The notes below the pieces were generated by a model. It made no database searches. It saw only the letters and a list, made by a program, of their open reading frames with translations, and was not told where the DNA came from. From positions 77,747 to 141,746 of the forward strand of contig NQMI01000089.1 in assembly GCA_002270565.1 (NCBI GenBank): 64,000 nt of DNA, in the 5' to 3' direction. Positions 12,577 through 23,815 of the stretch are shown here, piece after piece. The position numbers and the translations under genes were made by a program. The first letter of the stretch is position 1. Each line of letters opens with the position of its first letter. This DNA is from Stenocarpella maydis (Eukaryota > Ascomycota > Sordariomycetes > Diaporthales > Diaporthaceae).

Positions 12577-13540
12577 TCAGTCAGCCAACCACGCCAGGCC
12601 CAGCCCATCCAACAACGGTACCAGGAACGAATCGAGCCGCGGGGATTCCGTGACCTTGCTGTTGAAGTCGTGCAGCGCCGCCTGGAGCTCCCGGGCGCGC
12701 TTCTCGCTGAACACCTCCAGGGCTTCCACATAGCCCGGGTTCGCCGGCGTGGCGTCGGCAACGGCGACGTGCTGCAGCACGTTGTCCGCCACAATGAGCC
12801 CGCCGGGCTTGAGTAGGCGGCGGCCCGGGCTCCCCGGCATCAAATTTGAGAGGATCAGGTCCAGGTATTTTGGGTATGCCTCCTTGTTGGCATCGACGAA
12901 GATGAGATCGAAGGGCTCTGATGGCTCTAGGGAGGCGAGGCTGCGCGGGGTTGTCAGCACGATCTGGACAGGAGGGCTCGTGTGAAGAGCGCTGCTGTTT
13001 TGAGGGGCTGGGAGGGTAGCTTGTTCACACGTACGATTCCACTGCATCACCGAGCTTGACGTCGACGTTCTTGACGCCGTTGTCCTTGAAGGCCTTGCCG
13101 GCCAGGTTCGCATATTTCTCGCTGAGCTCCAGCCTGACCACCTTCCCCTCCTTGCCCACGCCATGAGACCAAGCGATAACGCTGAAGCCTACGTACACTC
13201 CCACCTCGGGAACTATACCAACGTAATAGTCAGGCAAAATTGAAAAGAGAATGTGTGGGAAAGGGCTGCCAAACTTACCTCGCTTCGCGCCCACAAGCCT
13301 CGTCAGGAAGACCAGCGCCAGTGCCTCATGGGTGCTGGTCAGGAACCTGGGTACCTCTGTGTTGTTGCACGCTCTCGTGTTACATGAGCAGCCAGTCCGG
13401 AAGGGTGGTAGACTCGGAATCGGAGTCTGAGTTCTTCTCATCAGAATCGTGCTCGAAGGACGGCACCGGTGTGCTGGGGAAGCCAGCCACTTACAGTTCA
13501 AAACCTTGGCGGACGTCTCGTGGTTCGGGTAGGTGACTGC
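12577..13540 (-). CDS. SAM-dependent O-methyltransferase (family 3), 5' end uncertain
   Basis: Class I O-methyltransferase of the caffeoyl-CoA/catechol type, transferring methyl from S-adenosylmethionine to a phenolic hydroxyl; substrate unknown. Clear exons are 13426-13279, 13212-13031 and 12963-12577. An upstream exon ends at 13495. The Rossmann core reads VPEVGVYVGFSVIAWSHGVG, then LELSEKYANLAGKAF, and the metal/substrate region has FDLIFVDANKEAYPKYL and LLKPGGLIVADNVL. Three oddities occur at the 5' end: no in-frame ATG precedes the first exon, TAA interrupts the segment at 13382-13380, and the frame shifts just after it. Either a 48-nt intron (13384-13337) removes stop and shift together, at the cost of a conserved segment, or the copy is damaged. 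The upper boundary given is approximate. Confidence 0.65.
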
Positions 13541-14275
13541 GACGATTTGCTGCGTCTTGTCCTTGTTATTACTTTTTTATATATATCTACTATTTTCTTG
13601 TTCTTCCTATTTCCAGATAGCCGCTTGAGATAACGACAGTGTTCATTCTGCTCTTTCCAACGTCCGTGGGCCCAGGGCGCAGTTGCGGCTATAAATAATG
13701 TGACAAGCACGTCATACCAGAACAGCATTTATATATTCTGCATGTCCCGTACACAAGAATTCCAACAGTATAAGCAGCCAACTCGGTCACCGGCGACCAA
13801 GGCTTCGGATTTCCGAGTTCAAGGCTAAAACTTTTCTTAGGCCTAAATAAGAGTCAGAAATCCGTTACCTCTTGGCCTCTTCCATTAATAGCCTGACCCG
13901 GGAGAAATGCTCTCAAGCTAGAGCCGGCGTCTTAGATGTAAATAGAGCAAGTCTGCCTGTAAGAATTTCAAGAGTACCTAGATAGACCATTTGTGATCCG
14001 AGTGAAGTAAACAAGTTTGACCTTTTCATTTAAAAAATCACTATTGAACGTTTTTTGTAGCTTGGGCCCACGTCGCTGAAATTGTACTCTGATTATGGGC
14101 CCCCCCCCCCCAACAAAACAAATCACGCTCATGGTTGCGAGTGCGCACTCTCAAAACCGTTCACGACCGTTCCTTGTGTGTAAGACATACAATGATAAGC
14201 CTAGCACAAAATGTAAGTCAGTGCTTTATGCTGTGTTAGACAAAAACCGGAGAACCTTGCGGTCTGCCAGCGGTG
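13541..14275. other. Intergenic, AT-rich in part
   Basis: No supported gene. It contains an AT-rich stretch with TATATATA near 13576-13586 and a 12-base C run at 14100-14111. Confidence 0.45.
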
Positions 14276-15350
14276 TAATCAGACCATCACAAGCGCCCAA
14301 TACCCAATACCTATCACCATAGCCATGAAGGCAGCCCGCTTGGAAAGTTTGGTACCAACATGTACAACCGTCGCTTGGTGACTGGGTGCCCGCGGGTCTG
14401 GAGTGGGCCCCAAATGTACGGGGGACTGTTTCGGAGCTGGAGGAGTTTGAGAAGCAGGAGTCTTGGATGCCGTTGTGGGCTTTCCAACGGCCGGAGACGA
14501 TACAGGTTGGGGCAACAGAGCTGGACGCACCGTGGGCGGAAGCAGCGCCACAGAGAGCGTTGTACTCGGAGGCAGAACAGCTGGGCACGTTGCGTCCGGC
14601 CCAAACTCTGATGCCGCGTTAATGGGCAGATAAGACCGATCAGGTTTGCGTGAAGCAGCCAATGTCGTCTGACTGGACTTCTTGGATGTTGTGTGAACGA
14701 TGACGTTAGGGGTGGGTGCGTTGTCACCGGTGACCGTCTATGAGCTATACTTGGTGACTGTATAAGTCTTAACATCCTACTCCACAATTGTGGTTGGTGC
14801 CGCAATCAGGACGAGCCTAGTGGTGGTCTGCCAGCGGGTCTCGCTGCGGCAGCATCGGGGATCATTATGGTCGCCATGGCAGACGCATGGCTCCGCCCTC
14901 GGACGTCAATGGCGGAAATGGTCGTGGTGACTGGCTGCGAAGCGTCCTGTGCTGACGAGAAGCTTGAGGGAGTAAAGCCCACAACGGGTTGGTAGGAAGA
15001 GGTATCGTGCGTTGTGGGCGGGCTGGGGAGTGTATGGGACACGACACGCCGGGGAGGAGAGGACCCATGCCCCATTTCTGGAATCCTTGAGACTGAAATC
15101 GCCGGGCCGGGTGGGCGTATCGAGATGCCGGGCACTGTTGGCAGGCTGAAGAGACTGTGGGCCTCAACCTGTTGATGGGGGGATGAAGGACTCTTTGCCG
15201 AGGTGAGACCGAGGGGAAGGATAGCCTCAAGTGGTAGATGGGAGGAGCTATGCACTGTCGATTCTGACGACCTCAATGGTAGAGACCATGTGGCATGACA
15301 TGAAGTAGCGAGCGAGGCAGTGGAGAGAACAACATATGGCTTCATTTTGC
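14276..15350 (-). pseudogene. Decayed Ser/Pro/Thr-rich surface protein gene
   Basis: On the minus strand an ATG near 15343 opens a frame beginning MKPYVVLSTASLATSCHATW, a plausible signal peptide, followed by about 160 Ser/Pro/Thr-rich residues. Further on the protein continues in another frame (TRWQTTTRLVLIAAPTT), then a Thr-rich stretch with two in-frame TAG codons: TAG, then DVKTYTVTKYSS, then TAG, then TVTGDNAPTPNVIV. The frame then runs open to a hydrophobic C-terminus (AAFMAMVIGIGYWALVMV) like a GPI-anchor signal or terminal membrane segment. The architecture matches fungal GPI-anchored cell-wall proteins. Two nonsense codons plus a frame change argue for a decayed gene. An unrecognised intron could explain the frame change, but not easily both stops. 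Confidence 0.5.
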
Positions 15351-15499
15351 CTAGGTTTGCAAGTAGAAGTGAATGAATAAAGTGAGTGGATAGAGTAGTT
15401 TCCGGTAAAGAAATCAGGAATGGCAACTGCTGTAATGGACGATCTTGAGCGAAAGTAATGGATGAATAAGAGAGGGATACTGGATGGCATCCACAAAGA

Positions 15500-16347
15500 T
15501 GGGCGAGACTAAACAACTTTGTTGACAATCCGGGTAGGTGGCCGGCCTATGAAACACCCTGCCATTCCTCTTGTGAGGTTCACCACCAGCTGGAAGCCAT
15601 GGCTGAGCCATGCTCAGCCATGGCCCCTTATCGCACTACAAACCTATGCAAGGCATATTCAAGAGAGCAGAACCCTATGATGATCATGGACATGAATGCT
15701 TTCCAGTCGAAGATGCCTTTGCTCTCCACTTGGTGGTTGGGTGTGTATTTACTGGCCTGGCCGAACAGTTTGGGGTCGAACGAAAATCGACGGGCGGTAC
15801 TGCCGCCATGCCCGTCACCTTGTAGGTGAAAGCAAGGCGCAGCCAAAATGGAATGCCTGGGTGGTTGCAAGTGGTTGGAGACGGGAATGCGGCTCGATGT
15901 CGTATATTTAAGCTACGGGGGTAGGCGAAGGTCCTGAATGAGCCATTGCGGATGGGAAGACTCCCTTCGCCGGATGGTTGTCTGTTTAGATATTGATTGA
16001 GAGAAGGTGTTCTAGGGGACATTCAGGCGATGGGCATGGACAGGTGTGTGTAATAATACTTGCCGTGGAATCACTCCGACAGACAACCAATCCAGCCTTT
16101 TTGCAGCCTAGATAACCCCGAGAGGGAAGAGGGTTCCATAGGCCCAAGCCCGTGTGCGAAAACATTTGCCTTGCAATTTCTGCTCGGTTTCCTGTAAACA
16201 TCAGTTTCTTTTGTGCAAGACCGGCGTATTTCACTTTTGAGGCCCCATAGACCCGTCGCTTCGCGTTTGCCCTCGACCTCAACTCCACCCAACTCCAATC
16301 TGCAAGTGCTGCAAAGCCAAACTCCTGATTTCAATAACATAAAAACC
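15500..16347. other. Intergenic, no supported gene
   Basis: Short frames on both strands overlap one another without family resemblance. This is the 3' flank of ORM and the 5' flank of the decayed surface-protein gene. Confidence 0.45.
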
Positions 16348-17055
16348 CTACGCATCCTCGGGCACACCTGAAAAGAGCCCAAACCGCATTCGGTGGCTCT
16401 GAGCGGTGCCTGTCAGCATTGTACACCACAAGCAAAACGCCAGCTCCGAGGGGGCACATACAAATGGTAGCTTCGGAATAACGACGGCGAGGACTGCGAG
16501 GAAGTTGATGGTGAAGTATGCCAGGTCGTAATGCGTGTAGTGCGTGCTGAGAAGGAACAAGACGATGGGGACGCTGAGCAAGAACTTCTTGGCTGGTGTG
16601 TATTGGGCGCCGTCGTCGATTTGTTCCCACATGTTCAGGTTGTCGTACGCCCCGGCGTTGAATTCGAATGGCACTCCTCGGACGTAGTGGAACATAAGAT
16701 ATGATCCAGCCATGTACGAGATGTTGGTCAGGGTCCAGGACGTCTCCTGCGACACGCCCGGCATGATGTCGTAGAAGATCTTGAGGCATATGATGAGGAT
16801 GAGGTGGATTGTCCATGCTCCTGTTTTGGTGAGACACCGAGCAAATGTCAGCCTCCGTGGCCACGAAGCCCGAGGAACCCCGCCGTCTTGTGTGTTCGGC
16901 CCCAGCGCCTACTCACCTTTTGCGTTGACCCAGTTCGCGTTTCCGTTGGGAAGTGCCGCGCGGTCGCTAAGCTGCTCAACAGTCTCGGGGGGCTCGTGGT
17001 AGACCTGGAGGATACTGCTAGACCTTCTCCTACGGGCCGTGTTCGCTTCCGCCAT
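16348..17055 (-). CDS. ORM1: ORM/ORMDL family regulator of sphingolipid synthesis
   Basis: Endoplasmic-reticulum membrane protein that inhibits serine palmitoyltransferase, tuning sphingoid-base synthesis. Exons 17055-16917, 16820-16462 and 16398-16348 give 182 residues, normal for the family. The N-terminus MAEANTARRRRSSSILQVYH has the Arg/Ser-rich phosphorylation-type region. The conserved core includes NANWVNAKGAWTIHLILI, SWTLTNISYMAGSYLMFHY, GVPFEFNAGAYDNLNMWEQI and LSTHYTHYDL. Several hydrophobic segments fit the four-helix ORMDL fold. The last intron (16461-16399, 63 nt) has no stop and is in frame, so retention would insert 21 residues before SHRMRFGLF. The same frame stays open about 130 codons upstream to 17445, but family length favours the ATG at 17055. 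A MITE-like element lies about 430 bp upstream. Confidence 0.93.
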
Positions 17056-17482
17056 CTTGTACACACCTCCCCCGGCGCGGGCGGATTGGTCCCCGTGTCG
17101 TAGCAGACGGCCCGCTGAAGGAGGGTTTGTCAGAGTGTTTGCTCCCGAGCCCCAAGGCTTTCCTCTATGCGGCTGTACTAGCACAGGTATCTCGAGGGCC
17201 GTTGGGATGGCTGCTGCGTCGGTGCCTGTCGGTCGGTCGAGCTGGCTGATTCTAGTTTGGCATTTGGACGTTTCGAAGACGGGCGAGGGTCGCAGTTGAG
17301 TTTCCGAGACGTCCCTGTGCGATTCTTGGTTGGATGGTGCCGTTGTGGATACTGGTAAGAGGCGTCTTAAGCTGCTCGACTTTGGTGTTGAAGCTGTTCG
17401 TTCGGCTGGCGTGTTGAAAATGGGGATGTTTGCCGCCATAGCCATGTTAAGTGGGGGCGATCAAGGGGCTGCACATGGTACG

Positions 17483-17933
17483 GAGGTCTCTAGCGAGCGC
17501 TGTTCGCAAATGCAAAAGTCCCTATTCCTACCCCGGGCGTTACTGAATAGCATACTTGGCCCTGCTTATAAAGTAACACCTTTTGAATTATTATATTCCG
17601 TATCCCTCCCTCGGCAACCCTCCAGGCCTTTTAGGTTAGCTAAGCCGGCTGGGCCGTTTGCGCAGCCTCTTGGTTAGGCTTTTCGAGAGGCCCCCTGGCT
17701 GGGCCCCCTTCCTTTGGGTGTCGTGTAGCCCTTCCTCTGGTTATGGCATAGCCCTCCCTTTAGGTACTGCACAGCCCTTTAGGTATTATGTAGCCCTCTG
17801 ACTGGGTATATAAAGCTGAAGATTTTATTTTATCTTCATTTTTGGTAGGTTTTTTTTTGGAAAAAAAATTGGCTTTTATAGCATAGGTGTATTGATGATT
17901 TTGAATTTACAAATAGTGCTCGCTAGAGACCTC
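17483..17933. mobile_element. MITE-like inverted-repeat element upstream of ORM1
   Basis: Near-perfect 29-bp terminal inverted repeats at 17483-17511 and 17905-17933, both starting GAGGTCTCTAGCGAGC. They differ at four positions, all transitions. The 451-bp body has no coding frame. It contains pyrimidine-rich degenerate repeats around a GTAGCCCT/ATAGCCCT core (about 17700-17810) and an AT-rich right end. If TA inside the ends (CTCTAGCG) is the target, the repeat starts at GCGAGC, but the flanking eight bases also match in inverted orientation, so boundaries are ambiguous. Confidence 0.6.
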
Positions 17934-18573
17934 AGTCTGCAAAATGACGGTCGGGGTCAGCACTAAGCGAATAACGCTGACGCGACGGACAGGCTTGCAC
18001 CCAAAGGAATCGAAAACGGATCTCGGCAGGCAACTTTGACTTGACACTCTGTTTGACGAGCCGCAGAATTTTGACCTCCTGTCCTGCTTTTTGTGGCCTT
18101 TGATATCTTGCATGGTGCACTCACTCACTGGACCTTCTCGACGAGCCACAAAATCACTGGGAGCTGGAGCGCCCGCCATTTTGGGCCGGCTTTCCCTCAA
18201 AAGTCGTACGCATTACATCGCACCGCACCGCCTTACTGTCAGGGCAGTCATCGCCACACCCTTGCGTGCCCGAGCCACTCTGAGCCCGGGTCACCTTTCG
18301 ACGCCAGCCCATACAGGCAATTTATTCACCATTCCTTTCATCCCAGACCGTGAACCCAGGCCAAGGTCAAGCCACAATTCACTGCATCTCTCACTGGCAT
18401 TGGTTGCCGCTAATAAACTGCAGACAGCATCGTAGCTCACCCCAACCGACCGGGTGACCCACACCAAAGGAAGCAACTTTGACAAACAAACATCCCACAC
18501 AGATGATGCTGTATCGGGGCCTGACATCTTGCCTGCAACCGGTCTGAAGCCCACCAGTGCGTCATCATCCACC

Positions 18574-20884
18574 ATGACAGACCCAGCGGGTGACGGTCCT
18601 GCCGTCACGGCACCAGTCACCGAAACCATGCCAGCTGTGACCAACCACCCGTCGCCTGGCGCTGATGAGCCCAGTCACAACAAACGGCCCGCCGGCGACA
18701 ACGACGCTGTCTCCCCGCGCAAGAAGGCCAGGAATGACCAGTCAGAGGGTGAGGTATCAGATGGCGTTGACGAGGGAGAGGTCGACTCTGATGCAGTGTC
18801 AGGAGCAAGCGCTTCAACAAAGCTCGCTGTTCAGACCTGGAACAGTGGTGTCACCACCCAGCTCCGCACCTCCTTTGCATCTTCAAAGTCCAGATTGGAT
18901 GCTGCTAAACCCCCACCAAAGCCTACACCTGCTCCTGCCGAGGCGCCTCTGTCCTCCCCTAATCAGCTGTCTCCAGAGACCCGCAAGGGGCTAGTTGCCG
19001 CCATCCAGGCTGGTACGAACACCAAACTATCGCCAGTCGAGGAGCGCGGGCGATCTTGGGCAAGACCTACATTCAAACCCAACTTCAAAGGACAGTCTTG
19101 GGACGCGATATTCACATCCATGTTTGATCAATGGTATGTCCCTCTCCCCCGCCTATGGGCAGTTCTGCATCTGCATGGGAGATTGGACTGACAAGGTGAG
19201 CAGGTCTGTAGATTTTCTCTCTAGGAACCAAGGACACGTCGCTGAAGTTGGGCTCGACCCCTTCTTCTTCAGGAGCGTTTATCTCCAAACGCTTGGGGAA
19301 TCAGCGCCTGGTGTGCACCCAGAGCTGGTCTCATACTCTGACGGTCAGCTGAGCCGAGCCTCTAAACGTGCCCCTGTGAGGCGGGTTGCAAAAGGGTGGG
19401 TAAACGACGATCCCTCGCTCAAAGAAGGGAACCGTGCAAAGAGAGAGGCCAAGGAACGAGCCAAGGCGAAAATAGAGCAGGGAATCAAACAAGCATCAGA
19501 GGAGCCGACGCAGCCGCCCACGAGATCAACGAGGAGTTCCGCCAGAATCAAGGGAGCACAAGAAAGTGAACAAGGCAGATCGGCGAGCTTTTCTGATCGG
19601 AAGTCTTCTGTGGCATCCTCCTCCGCGATTTCCATTCCTGATATTCCCGCGCCTCCAGTCCCAGAGACCCCTGAATCTCAGCAATCACCCGCTGGAGAGG
19701 ATGTTCCAACGGGCGAGGGTGACGGCGGTGATGAGAATGCCAAGGACTGGAAGCCCAGTGACTTGCATGCAAGCCAGGCGAAGACCGGCAGCGAGACAGC
19801 TGTTTCTTTCCCCACGGAGGCCGCACTTGAGCAACGTCATCGCTATTTCCCAGGCGTCCCAGATGATGCCGTCTTCTGCCTCACTTGCGCCTCCTACAAC
19901 CACGACACACCAAATTGCACAGAGACAACCTGCAAGTTCTGCCAGCAAGACCACTTCTCCTACTCGTGTCCATCCCGACAGAGATGTACAAAGTGCAAGC
20001 AGCTTGGCCATAGAAAGGCCTCCTGCAAAGAGAAGCTTGCACTGGCTGCAGGCGAAGGCTTCATGGAATGTGCCTTTTGCCAAGCCCAAGACCACCAGGA
20101 GGAGCAGTGCCCTGAGATATGGGAAACCTATCGACCACAAATAGGCCATATCAAGCAGGTCAAATCCGTTCCTACATTTTGCTACTCTTGCGGAGCAGAA
20201 GGCCACTTTGGCACAGACTGCGGTCTTGCCGACCCCAGTGTACCTCCCAGCGCGACGTGGAGCAACGCAGGGGCATCTCTGTACGTCGATCCTACGAGCT
20301 CAGAGGAAGCCATCGCGTTCCAGATCCCCATGCCACAAGCTCAGACGCTCTCGGCACCCGTCATCCCGGGCCGGAGCATCAAGCCACAATCGCACATCAT
20401 ATTCGAGGACAGCGGCGATGAGGACAACGGCAACCAAGAGTTCCTCAGAGCGCCTGCTACGGGACCGCGGCGCCCGGGTCAGATCCAGATAACATCGAAC
20501 ATCAACTTTGGGGGCTCAGCCGGTCCTTCGGTTCAGAATGGCGGCGGTTCTCAGCAGGACTCCACAACTTCGAAGCAGCGGCGAAAGCAGCGCGGCACGA
20601 ACGGGCCACCGGCCTCTCTGCCTCCCAAACCCCAGGTTGCACTGCCTGCCTCTGCCCCACAGGCCACCAGGAGGGGAAAAAGGGGTAACAAGAAGAGCGG
20701 AAAGAACCTTCAGCAGCAGCAGCCGCCGCCATTGCCGCCATTGCCACCTGGGCCATCGCCTGGACAAAACGCCTGGCGGCCGCCGGAATTCCAGTCACGA
20801 GGTGGTGGCAGCACACGGGGACGTGGGGGTTTCAGCGGCCTGAGTAGAGGCGGTGGCGGTCGTCGTGGCGGTGGGCGGAACTGA
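18574..20884 (+). CDS. AIR1/AIR2-like zinc-knuckle protein (TRAMP complex)
   Basis: Probable RNA-binding subunit of the nuclear TRAMP polyadenylation complex, which feeds aberrant RNAs to the exosome. Exons 18574-19133 and 19225-20884 give 739 residues. The start ATG is in a good context (CACCATGAC). Residues 1-80 are acidic and disordered with a basic KKARN patch. Five CCHC knuckles occupy about 404-518: CLTCASYNHDTPNC, CKFCQQDHFSYSC, CTKCKQLGHRKASC, CAFCQAQDHQEEQC and CYSCGAEGHFGTDC. Between knuckles 4 and 5 is EIWETYRP, matching the IWRxY-type element by which yeast Air proteins bind the poly(A) polymerase Trf4/5. The C-terminus is a Gly/Arg RGG-rich tail. It is longer than yeast Air1/2, as expected for filamentous fungi. 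The N-terminal half is not conserved with anything I can name. Confidence 0.85.
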
Positions 20885-21693
20885 ATTGGATCCGTCCGTA
20901 TGCATAAAAGTGATGCAACTGCGTGGATCAGGTGGATATCCACTGCGCAAAACCAAGCAGATATCAGCAGAAGATCATGTAGTCTGCAACCTCAGTAGTA
21001 ACAGACGGTGAGCCCGCATCGAAGATCCGGTTCCGCAGCGGTTGCTTTTACATGACTACTTGTCGGCTTCGCGTGTCACGAGAGGGGATACAGAGACAAG
21101 GCAGCTGTCCTCAATACGCCAATTAAGGTTAAGTCGGCGCTACCTTCTATATACTAGGGAGGGTTGAAGGGGCTGAGGAAGAGGTCTTAAGTATTAGAGG
21201 GTGTGGGCGAGTGGGCCTACTGGATGACTAAGCAGCCAGTAGGGCCCCAATTCACCTACGCACACATACTCACATCGCGTTCTTTCTACAATGATGCGCC
21301 TTCATTACTCTGGCGCAGGATGGAAATGACGCAATCTGTCTTGGGCGGTGATTGAATAGACGACGCCCGCGTAGGTCTCGGAAGTCAATGGATGGAGGCA
21401 GTACTTGCGAGACAGCCCAAGGATCCCTGTTCGGCTTGGGGCAGGAACAAGGCATGTTATCCTTCCAACGTGGTTGTACGGAATCCAAACAGTGAGATCA
21501 CTGCGAATCCAAATGCGGTGATACCAAGGGTGAAGGGTCTTTGTGTTGGACTGTCAGCACTCGGACCCTCCTTCTTGGCCGAGATGGCCAATTTTACCCA
21601 AGGCTGACGGACCCACGCCAAGATGGTGACCTCCACAATTTCCCCACAGCGTGTCACTCGCGCTCTTTAGCTTAAATCAACGTCGTTTGAATA
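20885..21693. other. Intergenic with a hairpin at 21213-21247
   Basis: No gene. GGGCCTACTGG (21213-21223) and CCAGTAGGGCCC (21236-21247) form an almost perfect stem with a 12-nt loop, about 330 bp downstream of the AIR-like gene. It might be a 3'-end RNA structure or a degraded inverted-repeat element. Confidence 0.45.
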
Positions 21694-23186
21694 ATGCCTC
21701 CGTCCCGCTCAAGGCTGGAACGCGAAGACCCCCCGCCGCGGCGCAAATCCTGCCATGCCTGTGTGAAAGCGAAACGAAGATGCGACCAGAAGCGGCCGGC
21801 TTGCACGCGATGCACGCATAGGAGCATTGCCTGCCATTACCGATGCCGTCCAGAACAGCCCGAGGCACCCGCGACACCAGGGCCCCCTGGGCACGACAGC
21901 TTCCCTGATGAGGCTGGTTTAGACCAAATGTTCCTGGAATCTCTTATTCCGCCAGTCCAGCACGAACAAGAATACCATCGATTGGCCAGCCGGAAATTTC
22001 CATGTCTGCACCAGACAGAATTACTCTGGACCGCAGCCGAGACTCTTTACCGGTCGTCTCAAGTTGCTGACGCCTCGAGCCCGGGACTGGTCGTGGAGGA
22101 CCGCACCATGCTTGGAGAAGAAAGCGTGGACGCAGACGCCTTGTTCGGCTTTTCAGACAGCGCGCTGGCGAGCAATGATATCGTAGCGAGGCCGTCACTG
22201 CGAGTCCCTGCAGTACCGAGACGGTTCGACCTGTCAGGTGTGCACGTCGCTCTGGAGACCAACTTTTCGTACGCCATGGACAGGATAAGAGCGGCCCCTT
22301 CGCAAATGCTACTAGAGAATAAGACCCCATGGTGTCATCCGCTGCTATACAAGGAAACCATGCCTCGGGTAATTCAGGGTAAGGATCACCACCAACGGAC
22401 AAGTACCTGGGCATACGCATCTCAGATGAGAAGCCGAACGTTGTTTCCAAACTGGAAGTGCTGATCTGATGCTCAGAAGCCGTCTCCGCGTGCGCACTGC
22501 ACGCATCGAAAAACGAGGTAAATTCGCGCGTCATTATGCGATGTATAGAAACCAAAGTGGACCATCTCCTCTCTTGCACACATCAAGAGCCCCTCGACAC
22601 CCTCGCACGCGCCCAAGCGATGCTCCTCTACCAGGCCATACGCTTCTTCGACGGCGACGTGCTCGCCCGGTCATCAGCTGACGCAACCTTTTACGAGCTC
22701 GAGTCCTCGATCTATGCCCTCCGCGGGCACGTATCGTCGTGGGACATGGCTGGCCCGTCTGGCGGCCTGACTACTGCCGCGGGAAGCGACTCCAGCATCC
22801 TGACCCTGCTGGAACCCTCGCGGAAGTTCTGGAACGCATGGATCTACCAGGAGTCCGCGCGGCGCACGCTCCTCATCGCCTCCTTCTTCGTGCACGTCTG
22901 GAAGATGCTCACGGGCCAGCCGCTGGCCCACCGCTGGGATGAGGAGGAGCTCGGGAGCCAGTTCTGGACGCTGTCGGCACGCCTCTGGGGCGCGGCGGAC
23001 GTGCTCGACTTCGCAGGTGCTTGGCGGGATAGGAGGCACCTTGTCGTGCGCCGGGGCGCGATCCGCAGCACGATGGTGGATGCTGATGTGGACGACGTGG
23101 AGGTTTTTGGGAAGATGCTGATGACTGCTGCCCTGGGTATTGACGAGACGGAGGTGTGGCTTGCTTCGGGTGGTGCGAGGCTGTGA
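21694..23186 (+). CDS. Zn2Cys6 fungal transcription factor
   Basis: Fungus-specific DNA-binding regulator. Exons 21694-22378 and 22477-23186 give 464 residues. The binuclear zinc cluster is intact: Cys20, 23, 30, 37, 40 and 47 (CHACVKAKRRC then CTRC), spacing C-X2-C-X6-C-X6-C-X2-C-X6-C, followed by a basic/proline linker. Splicing joins PRVIQ to EAVSACALHASKNEVNSRV and continues through an alpha-helical regulatory region (LARAQAMLLYQAIRFFDGD, FWNAWIYQESARRTLLIA) typical of regulators of secondary-metabolite or catabolic clusters. Reading through the intron would meet a stop at 22464, so splicing is needed. It converges on the ethylene-forming-enzyme-like gene (629 bp between stops), so a regulatory link is possible but unproven. 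Confidence 0.88.
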
Positions 23187-23815
23187 TGAGCCTGGTCTGT
23201 CGCAGGGAGGACCTGCGTCCCGCGCGCATTGGCGGCTTTGGCTCAGAGACAGGTCTCCTCCGCGAGAAGCCTCTGGCAGGAAGCATGGAAGCAGTGCTGA
23301 CATCGCTCGTACTCCACCTCATCGGTGGGTCTGGCCGGGTGATTACGTGCGCGACTCTAGAGGCGGTGGCTGAGACAGAATACAGTGCATCGATATCCAC
23401 AAGTATCGAGACGGCGTAGTATTTCCTACATCGACTGTCGTGAGCCGCTTCCCTGCTAGTGATGCTCAATTGAGATAACCTGGCAAATTTTCATGGCTGG
23501 CAGTGCCACGAATAAGTGATTCTAGCCATCTTTGTCGATTCCTCGCTATTTGCCGCTACCAAGGTCGATACCACAGGTTTTACATGAATTCTGATGAACT
23601 GATTTCTTGTTTCGGGGGGCATACCCCTGACGGCTGCAGCAAACCTGGGATATTGAGTTGGAAAGGCAATTGATTCCCCTTAAGCACGGGAAGAATATGA
23701 AGCTCATGATTACGCACTAATGTCAATTTGTCCATATCTGTAGTACTGTTACTTGGAAATAAAAAATCCCATTTCGCTGCACTTCTAAAACACAAAAGAT
23801 GTGACAAATCGCTAC
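23187..23815. other. Intergenic between convergent genes
   Basis: Shared 3' flank of the regulator and the 2-oxoglutarate oxygenase. It has some AT-rich sequence but no coding frame. Confidence 0.5.
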
